DNA from: Akkermansia muciniphila
GTDB taxonomy: Bacteria > Verrucomicrobiota > Verrucomicrobiia > Limisphaerales > UBA9464
DNA length: 5,062 nt
Direction: 5' to 3'
Assembly (NCBI GenBank): GCA_945873715.1
Contig: CAMCFL010000294.1
Location: 1-5,062 of the forward strand
Made by a program: the position numbers and the translations under genes. Positions 1 to 5,062 of the stretch are shown here, one piece after another. How positions within the stretch are numbered: the first letter of the stretch is position 1; each line of letters begins with the position of its first letter. The notes under the pieces are model-generated. The model was not told the DNA's origin and did no database searches. It saw only the letters and a list, made by a program, of their open reading frames with translations.

Positions 1-11
1 GGATCCCCCCG

Positions 12-1481
12 ATGCTCGACCTCGCGGGGGTGGACGCGGTCGCGGTCAGTCTGTGGTTGGATCCGCGGCCGGCGGTTTCGGCCTTGGCGCAGCCGGGACT
101 TGCCGAGCGGATGGCATCGGAGCCCGAGCCCGCCCGGAAACGGTGGCAGGCGCTGATCGAGGCCTGTTTTCTGGAACCCTTCGGCGTGGCGACGGCCGGG
201 GATGCGGGGGCAGCCCCGGCGTCAGGCGTGGGTCCGCCCTCCGCTCCTCCTGCGATTCCAGCCGCTCCGGCGTCGGCGACGGAGTCGTCGGAGGTGGAGC
301 ACCTTCGCAAGCGGGCCAAGGAAGCCCGGGTCCAACTGGACGCGGCTCAGCAGGCGCACCAGCGCGAGAGTCGCGAGGTGCGGGAGCGGCATCAGGTGGA
401 AGTGGCGGCCCGTGAAAGGGAACTCGGCGCGATCCGCACGGAGTTGGCCGAGCTCCGCTCCCGTTTCGTGACCCAACTCCGCGAGGAACTTGCCCGTGCT
501 CTCGACGCCCAGATGCGTCCCTGGCTTCCCCGGGCGATCGAGTTCGAAGGGAGCGTCGATGCCGCCACGCCCGAGTTCGACCGGCTCCTCGCCGAGGTCG
601 AGTCTGCCTCCGTGCGACAACAGCAGTCCGACCGGCACCACGGCAATCGGACGCGGTTGCGTCGGGAACTCGAACGGCTGGCCGAATGCCGGGAGCGCGC
701 CCGGTTGGCCGCCGGTGATGCGCTCCAACCGCTTGGCGAATGGGCGGCCTTGATCCGGCGCCTCGACGGGGCGATCGCCCAGCGCCGGACGGTCCTCGGC
801 GATCTGCCGGCTTCCGCGCCGGCCTGGATGCCGGATCTCACTGCGGACCTCGCGGTTGCCGCGGATCCCGCGGCGGTGGATGCGGTGCTGCGTCGGGCCG
901 AGACACTGGCGGTGGCGGGATTGTTGACGCCGGAGTTGCTGGAATGGTTCCGGGGACGGGTGGGACTGCGGCGTTCCGCGGTGGCCGATCCGCTCCGGAG
1001 AGTGGCGCATGTTCCGGTCCCGAAGATCGGCGACGTGCTCCGGGGGGCTGCCGCGGGAGTCATCCTGATCGATGCCTACAATTGGATCGGGCGCGCCGGG
1101 GAGGTGTTGGGTGTTCCGGCGGAACCAGCGCGTTTCGCGGAGTCGCTAAGGCTGTTGCATCCGTTGCTCCGGCGCTTGGCGGAGCGGGTGGCGCTGGGGC
1201 GGATCCTGCTGATGGCGGATGGCCGGGACAGCAACCACCGTGATCTGGCTCCCAACCTGCGGATCGTCTGGTCGGGGGGCGATGGCCGCGATCGGGCGGA
1301 TGCCGTTCTGATCGGCGAATTGAGGCATCTGCGTGGGGATCCGGCGACACCGGCGGTCTTTGTCGTGAGCGACGATCGATCGGTGGGACAACAGGCGGTG
1401 GGGTATGGCGCGATCTTGGAGGATGCCATGGGGTTCTCGCGGCGGGTCCGGGCGGTGCTGGCGGCGGGGGCGGCCAACTGA
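12..1481 (+). CDS. Coiled-coil protein with C-terminal NYN (YacP/PIN-like) putative ribonuclease domain; 5' end may be incomplete
   Basis: The product is 489 residues if it starts at 12. Residues 1-60 look helical and globular. Residues 60-92 are an Ala/Pro/Gly-rich linker. Residues 93-165 are rich in Glu, Arg, Gln and Ala with heptad-like spacing, indicating a coiled coil, and shorter charged helices follow to about 260. Residues 349-485 resemble an NYN domain: ILIDAYNWIG (351-360, D354 and N357), MADGRDS (401-407, D403), a strand followed by SGGDGRDRADAVLI (421-434, D430), and VVSDDRSVGQ (451-460, D454/D455) before a YGA turn. The spaced Asp residues match the metal-binding acidic set of PIN/NYN nucleases, so RNA cleavage is plausible but inferred. 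No signal peptide or membrane segment is seen, so it is probably cytoplasmic. The frame is open to the window edge and no Shine-Dalgarno sequence precedes ATG 12, so the start may lie upstream. The next gene follows after 52 bases. The domain call is fairly secure; substrate and role are unknown. Confidence 0.8.
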   Translation: MLDLAGVDAVAVSLWLDPRPAVSALAQPGLAERMASEPEPARKRWQALIEACFLEPFGVATAGDAGAAPASGVGPPSAPPAIPAAPASATESSEVEHLRKRAKEARVQLDAAQQAHQRESREVRERHQVEVAARERELGAIRTELAELRSRFVTQLREELARALDAQMRPWLPRAIEFEGSVDAATPEFDRLLAEVESASVRQQQSDRHHGNRTRLRRELERLAECRERARLAAGDALQPLGEWAALIRRLDGAIAQRRTVLGDLPASAPAWMPDLTADLAVAADPAAVDAVLRRAETLAVAGLLTPELLEWFRGRVGLRRSAVADPLRRVAHVPVPKIGDVLRGAAAGVILIDAYNWIGRAGEVLGVPAEPARFAESLRLLHPLLRRLAERVALGRILLMADGRDSNHRDLAPNLRIVWSGGDGRDRADAVLIGELRHLRGDPATPAVFVVSDDRSVGQQAVGYGAILEDAMGFSRRVRAVLAAGAAN

Positions 1482-1533
1482 GAAATTGGATGGCTTGCCC
1501 TCGCAGCTGGGCCATTATTCGGGGGTGTACGGC
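1482..1533 (+). other. Short intergenic spacer between the NYN gene and the cytochrome/DUF1549 gene
   Basis: This is the only non-coding gap in the window, 52 bases long. It contains no stem-loop followed by a T-run, so no intrinsic terminator is evident. A CATTAT hexamer at 1513-1518 matches the -10 consensus at four of six positions but lacks a -35 element at proper spacing. Read-through transcription from the NYN gene is therefore possible, but it is not shown. Confidence 0.6.
1521..1527 (+). promoter_or_regulatory. Possible G-rich ribosome binding site for the cytochrome/DUF1549 gene
   Basis: The run GGGGGTG ends six bases before ATG 1534, a suitable distance for pairing with the CU-rich 3' end of 16S rRNA, although it is not a clean GGAGG. 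It supports 1534 as the start rather than the in-frame ATG at 1405 inside the previous gene. An in-frame GTG at 1525 overlaps this run and is a less likely alternative start. Confidence 0.35.
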
Positions 1534-4500
1534 ATGCCGTTAGCAACTTGTCTCCAGCGCTTCGCGTGGGTGGCCTGCACCCTGTCTCTCCGGGTGATGC
1601 TCGCGGCCGCTCCGGTCGATTTCGCCCGGGAGGTGCTGCCGATCCTTTCCGACAACTGTTTTCACTGTCACGGGCCTGCCGAGACGGGGCGCAAGGCGGG
1701 GCTCCGACTGGACCTGCGTGAGGGGGCATTGCGGGTGAAGGACGGCAAGGCGGTCCTCGTGCCGGGGAAACCGGACGCCAGTGAGTTGGTGAAGCGCCTG
1801 TACACGGACGACGTGGAGGATCTCATGCCGCCGCCGTCGTCGCATCGGGCGCTGACACCGGGGCAGAAGGATCTCTTGAAGCGTTGGGTGGCGGAGGGGG
1901 CACCGTGGGGGAAGCATTGGTCCTTCGAGAGCGTCCAGGCACGGGCGGTTCCGGGGGTCAAGAATGGGGCCTGGCCAAGGAACGACCTGGATCGGTTCAT
2001 CCTGGCGCGGTTGGAAGGCGAGGGCCTGACGCCCTCGGCGGAGGCTGCGATCGAGACGCTGGCGCGACGGGCTTCGCTGGATCTGGTGGGGTTGCCGCCG
2101 CTGCAAGAGGAAGTGCGACGGCTCGCCGCCGATCCCGCTCCGGGAGCGTATGAGGCTTATGTGGATCGATTGCTGGCGTCGCCGGCGTACGGGGAACGGT
2201 TCGCTTCGGAATGGCTGGATCTGGCCCGGTATGCGGACACCTACGGGTTTCAGACCGATGCGGAACGCGACCTGTCACCGTGGCGCGACTGGGTGGTTCG
2301 CGCCATCAACTCGAATCTGTCCTACGACCAGTTCCTCACCTGGCAACTGGCCGGGGATCTCCTTCCGGATCCGAGCGAGGAACAGGTGTTGGCGACGGCC
2401 TTCAACCGGCTGCATCGCCAGACGAATGAGGGCGGCAGCATCGAGGAGGAATGGCGGGCGGAATACGTCTCGGACCGGGTCCACACGGTCGGGACCTCCA
2501 TTCTGGGGCTGACGCTGGAATGCTGCCGGTGCCACGATCACAAGTACGATCCCATCAGCCAACGGGACTACTACTCCTTCTTTGCCTTCTTCAACAACAT
2601 CGACGAGTCCGGGTTGTACTCCCACTTCACCACGGCCACGCCGACCCCGACGATGTTCCTGTACGGCGAGGGACAGGCGGCCCGTCACGCGCGGTTGAAG
2701 GCCGGCGTGGCGGAGGCGCAGGCGGCGCTGCGAGCGGCGGTCGCGGCCGTGCGCGAGGTGCCGGCGGACTCCGGGATCGTGGTTCCAAAGCCCATTGCCC
2801 GATATCCCTTCGACCAACTCGCAGGTGGCAAGAGCCCGAATGTGGTGGCGACCAACGGGGCGGCCGAGGGAGCGCTCAAACTGGTGGAGGGTGTCCGTGG
2901 CCAGGCTCTCGAGTTCAACGGGGATGACGCGGTGAACTGTCCGGGCGTGGGACGCTTCGCCCGCACCGACCGATTCTCGGTCGCGCTCCGTCTGCGTCCG
3001 GAGGAGATCCAGCCACGGGCGGTGGTCCTTCATTGTTCCCAGGCGTGGACGGATTCCGGCAGTCGCGGCTACGAGTTGGTGCTCGATGCGGGGCGTCCGT
3101 CCTTTGCGCTGATCCATTTCTGGCCGGGCAACGCCATCGCCATCCGGGCGAAGAAGCCGCTCCCGGCCGGTGAGTGGTCCCATGTGACGGTCACCTACGA
3201 CGGGTCCAGCCAGGCCGCGGGGCTCCGGATGTTCCTGAATGGTCAGTCGATCGAGTGCGAGGTCGTCCGGGATCATCTCTACAAGGACATCCAACATCGC
3301 GGTGAATGGGGGGATTCCGGAGCGGGTTCGCTCTGGCTCAGCCTGGGAGCCCGATTCCGTGACAACGGGTTCCGTCGGGGTCGCGTGGACGACCTGGAAG
3401 TTTACGACGTGGACCTGACGGCGGCGGAGGTGGCACGCATTGCCGGGCGGGCCGGGGAATCCAGTCCGGAGGAGCGCCTGGCCTGGCAGGCGCTTCGCAA
3501 GGATTCCGCCGTTCAGAAGGCCCGGGACGAATACCAGCGGGCTGCCCGGGGGGAAGACACGTTCGTGACCGGTCTGAAGGAGATCATGGTCATGCAGGAG
3601 ATGGCGGGGCGGCGCCCGACCCATGTTCTGGCCCGGGGTGCCTACGATGCTCCGACGACCCCGGTGGATCCGGCCACACCAGAGCGGATCTTTCCCTTCC
3701 CGGACGGGTTGCCCAGGAACCGATTGGGGTTGGCCCGTTGGATCACCGATCCGCGGCATCCCTTGACTTCGCGGGTGGTGGTGAACCGGGCGTGGAAGCT
3801 TCATTTTGGTCGGGGTCTGGTCTCGACGGTCGAGGACTTTGGAATGCAGGGCAGGGCACCGACCCATCCGGAGTTGCTCGACTGGCTGGCGTCGCGATTC
3901 ATGGAGAGCGGCTGGGATCGCAAGGCGCTGCATCGGTTGCTGGTGACCTCGGCGACCTATCGACAGGCCTCGGTGATGACGCCGGCCCTGGCACAACGCG
4001 ACCCCGAGAATCTGCTGTTCGCCCGCGGTCCGCGGCATCGGTTGTCAGCGGAGGTGGTCCGCGACCGGGCCCTGACGGTCAGCGGCCTGTTGGTGGGCAA
4101 GTTGGGCGGGCGCTCGGTGAAGCCGTACCAGCCGGTGGGGGTGTGGGAGGAGTCCGGGACGGGCAAGACCTATACCCAGGATCACGGAGAAGCCTTGTAT
4201 CGACGCAGTCTCTATACCTTCTGGCGTCGGACGGCACCCCCGCCTTCAATGCTGACCTTTGATGCGCCCTCACGGGAGGTCTGCACCGCCAAACGGGAGT
4301 CAACCTCGACCCCGATGCAGGCGCTGGTACTCCTCAATGATCCGCAGTTCCTTGAGGCGGCCCGCGTGCTTGCCCAGCAGGTCTGGAAGGAAGTGCCCGA
4401 TGATCCAGCGCGCCTCCGTCGCCTCTTCCGCCAGGTTCTCGGTCGCGATGCCACGGCCCGCGAGGGCGAGGTCCTGATCCGGCTGCTGTCCGAACAACGC

Positions 4501-4653
4501 GAGGGTTTCCGCCTGCGTCCGGAGGCGGCGACGAAGTACGTCGGGATCGGTGAATCCCCTCGCGACCCATCCCTTTCCCCGACCGAGTTGGCGGCCGCAA
4601 CGGTCCTGGTCTCCACCCTGATGAACCACGATGAGTTCGTGATGAAGCGATGA
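1534..4653 (+). CDS. Exported PSCyt1-DUF1549-LamG-DUF1553 protein (planctomycete/verrucomicrobial cytochrome c family)
   Basis: The product is 1039 residues, within the usual range for LamG-containing members of this family. Residues 1-26 form a probable Sec signal peptide ending in LAAA, although Arg20 interrupts its hydrophobic core. A cytochrome c domain (PSCyt1) spans about 35-128, with CFHCH (C42, C45, H46) for covalent heme; M98 in the LMPPP motif is a candidate axial ligand. DUF1549 spans about 150-355 and carries a second CxxCH (C330, C333, H334) in the family motif CHDHKYDP. A short charged helix at 383-408 leads into a LamG/concanavalin-A-like domain (about 418-640) that ends in the typical VDDLEVYDVDL strand and may bind carbohydrate. 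DUF1553 spans about 729-990, with NRLGLARWITDPRHPLTSR and VVVNRAWKLHFGRGLV. The C-terminus, STLMNHDEFVMKR, is typical of the family. The frame extends back to an ATG at 1405, but 1534 is chosen because it directly precedes the signal peptide and avoids a 77-base overlap. The stop overlaps the DUF1501 start. The family's enzymatic role is not established; polysaccharide breakdown or redox chemistry in the periplasm is inference. Confidence 0.93.
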   Translation: MPLATCLQRFAWVACTLSLRVMLAAAPVDFAREVLPILSDNCFHCHGPAETGRKAGLRLDLREGALRVKDGKAVLVPGKPDASELVKRLYTDDVEDLMPPPSSHRALTPGQKDLLKRWVAEGAPWGKHWSFESVQARAVPGVKNGAWPRNDLDRFILARLEGEGLTPSAEAAIETLARRASLDLVGLPPLQEEVRRLAADPAPGAYEAYVDRLLASPAYGERFASEWLDLARYADTYGFQTDAERDLSPWRDWVVRAINSNLSYDQFLTWQLAGDLLPDPSEEQVLATAFNRLHRQTNEGGSIEEEWRAEYVSDRVHTVGTSILGLTLECCRCHDHKYDPISQRDYYSFFAFFNNIDESGLYSHFTTATPTPTMFLYGEGQAARHARLKAGVAEAQAALRAAVAAVREVPADSGIVVPKPIARYPFDQLAGGKSPNVVATNGAAEGALKLVEGVRGQALEFNGDDAVNCPGVGRFARTDRFSVALRLRPEEIQPRAVVLHCSQAWTDSGSRGYELVLDAGRPSFALIHFWPGNAIAIRAKKPLPAGEWSHVTVTYDGSSQAAGLRMFLNGQSIECEVVRDHLYKDIQHRGEWGDSGAGSLWLSLGARFRDNGFRRGRVDDLEVYDVDLTAAEVARIAGRAGESSPEERLAWQALRKDSAVQKARDEYQRAARGEDTFVTGLKEIMVMQEMAGRRPTHVLARGAYDAPTTPVDPATPERIFPFPDGLPRNRLGLARWITDPRHPLTSRVVVNRAWKLHFGRGLVSTVEDFGMQGRAPTHPELLDWLASRFMESGWDRKALHRLLVTSATYRQASVMTPALAQRDPENLLFARGPRHRLSAEVVRDRALTVSGLLVGKLGGRSVKPYQPVGVWEESGTGKTYTQDHGEALYRRSLYTFWRRTAPPPSMLTFDAPSREVCTAKRESTSTPMQALVLLNDPQFLEAARVLAQQVWKEVPDDPARLRRLFRQVLGRDATAREGEVLIRLLSEQREGFRLRPEAATKYVGIGESPRDPSLSPTELAAATVLVSTLMNHDEFVMKR
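4650..4653 (+). promoter_or_regulatory. ATGA stop/start overlap coupling the DUF1549/DUF1553 and DUF1501 genes
   Basis: The sequence ATGA holds the start codon of the DUF1501 gene (ATG 4650-4652) and the stop of the upstream gene (TGA 4651-4653). Only a weak purine stretch (GATGAAG, 4641-4647) precedes it, with no strong Shine-Dalgarno sequence. Translation of the second gene by terminating or re-initiating ribosomes is the likely mechanism, which would keep the two products at related levels. Confidence 0.75.
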
Positions 4654-5062
4654 ATGCTCCCCTCTGCACGGGTCCACTTCCGGCTCTCGGCCTGAGCCGA
4701 CGCCAGTTCCTCAACCGGTTCGGTCTGGGTCTCGGTGGCCTGGCACTCGCCGACCTGCTCGGTCCGACGTCCGTCCGGGCCGCTGGCGATTTTGACCACG
4801 GCCTCCTCGGTGCGCCGCACGGTCTGCCTCGGGCCAAGCGGGTGATCTACCTCTTCATGAGCGGAGGTCCGTCGCAGCTCGAAACCTGGGACTATAAGCC
4901 GCTGCTGAACGAACGGCATGGGCAGGAGTTGCCGGATTCCGTCCGGCGCGGTCAGCGGTTGACTGGCATGTCGGGCAACCAGGCATCGTTGCCGCTCGCC
5001 GGATCGGCCTTCAAGTTTGCCCAGCACGGCAAGTCCGGCACCTGGGCCAGCGAACTCCTGCC
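4650..5062 (+). CDS. DUF1501 family protein with Tat signal, N-terminal part only (runs off the window)
   Basis: Translation from ATG 4650 stays open to the right edge and gives 137 residues; the family is usually around 400-500 residues, so most of the protein is missing. The N-terminus carries a twin-arginine motif, SRRQFL (16-21), followed by a Gly/Leu/Ala-rich hydrophobic stretch (about 22-39) and a likely cleavage site near VRA-A (42-45). This indicates Tat export of a folded protein. Residues 64-83 contain the DUF1501 hallmark RVIYLFMSGGPSQLETWDYK, equivalent to the family's MSGGPSQxDxxDPKP region, and the following LLNERHGQELPDSVR fits too. DUF1501 proteins are distantly related in fold to alkaline phosphatases and sulfatases, but no activity can be assigned from this fragment. 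The start overlaps the upstream stop by four bases, and pairing with a DUF1549/DUF1553 partner is the standard arrangement in these phyla. The family and start calls are secure; the function is unknown. Confidence 0.9.
   Translation, partial: MNAPLCTGPLPALGLSRRQFLNRFGLGLGGLALADLLGPTSVRAAGDFDHGLLGAPHGLPRAKRVIYLFMSGGPSQLETWDYKPLLNERHGQELPDSVRRGQRLTGMSGNQASLPLAGSAFKFAQHGKSGTWASELL

Noticed and set aside
1..6. GGATCC at the very first bases, resembling a BamHI cloning boundary
   Set aside because: The same hexamer occurs several more times inside the window (for example near 59, 1338 and 3666), so its position at the edge may be coincidence and carries no biological meaning.
222..1010. Minus-strand open frame of 262 codons opposite the NYN gene
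   Set aside because: The product is rich in Arg, Pro, His and Gly without recognisable domains. The plus-strand frame has coherent coiled-coil and NYN features.
1373..1382. Short palindromic run CGATCGATCG
   Set aside because: It falls inside the NYN coding sequence where it encodes conserved-looking D-D-R-S residues. It is short and not repeated as an array, so a site function is not supported.
1486..1518. Possible sigma70-like promoter (TTGGAT and CATTAT) in the gap before the cytochrome gene
   Set aside because: The -10-like hexamer matches only four of six positions, the -35-like hexamer three of six, and the spacing of 21 bases is too long. It is not distinguishable from chance.
1405..1533. 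Upstream extension of the cytochrome/DUF1549 gene to an ATG at 1405
   Set aside because: The extra 43 residues overlap the 3' end of the NYN gene by 77 bases, are rich in Arg/Gly/Trp like an out-of-frame translation, and would bury the signal peptide inside the protein. ATG 1534 directly precedes the signal peptide and has a G-rich run at suitable spacing.
2275..4038. Long minus-strand open frame of 587 codons opposite the cytochrome/DUF1549 gene
   Set aside because: It lies wholly antisense to a gene with clear conserved domains. Its product is rich in Arg, His, Pro and Gly with no recognisable motif, as expected for a shadow frame in GC-rich DNA.
4212..5027. Minus-strand open frame of 271 codons spanning the junction of the last two genes
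   Set aside because: Both genes on the plus strand have strong family motifs across this stretch, and the antisense product is low-complexity Arg/Ser-rich sequence without a domain.

Overview
The window is GC-rich (roughly two-thirds G+C by eye) and densely coded, with three consecutive plus-strand genes. The second and third form a cytochrome/DUF1549/DUF1553 plus DUF1501 pair. Such pairs are a hallmark of the Planctomycetes-Verrucomicrobia group (PVC superphylum), where they occur in many paralogous copies per genome. The window is therefore most likely chromosomal DNA of a verrucomicrobial or planctomycete bacterium; the sequence alone does not let me choose between the two.

Layout. (1) 12-1481 is a cytoplasmic protein with an N-terminal helical/coiled-coil region and a C-terminal NYN (PIN-like, YacP-type) putative ribonuclease domain. 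Its reading frame is open to the left edge, so the true start may lie outside the window. (2) 1482-1533 is a 52-base gap with a G-rich possible ribosome binding site and no convincing promoter or terminator. (3) 1534-4653 is a 1039-residue exported protein with a signal peptide, a planctomycete-type cytochrome c domain (CxxCH), DUF1549 (with a second CxxCH), an inserted LamG/concanavalin-A-like domain and DUF1553. (4) 4650-5062 is the start of a DUF1501 protein with a twin-arginine signal. It overlaps the previous gene by four bases (ATGA) and runs off the right edge.

How they work together. The last two genes are almost certainly translationally coupled, and both products are predicted to leave the cytoplasm. 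The first carries covalent heme and a possible carbohydrate-binding domain; the second belongs to a family related in fold to alkaline phosphatases and sulfatases. A joint role in periplasmic processing of complex polysaccharides is a common suggestion for such pairs, but the biochemical activity is not established and is inference here. The NYN gene has no evident functional link to the pair and may only be a neighbour. I see no RNA genes, insertion sequences, CRISPR arrays or other mobile-element signs. The window looks like ordinary PVC chromosomal sequence; its most interesting content is the poorly understood cytochrome/LamG/DUF1501 couple and the coiled-coil NYN protein.
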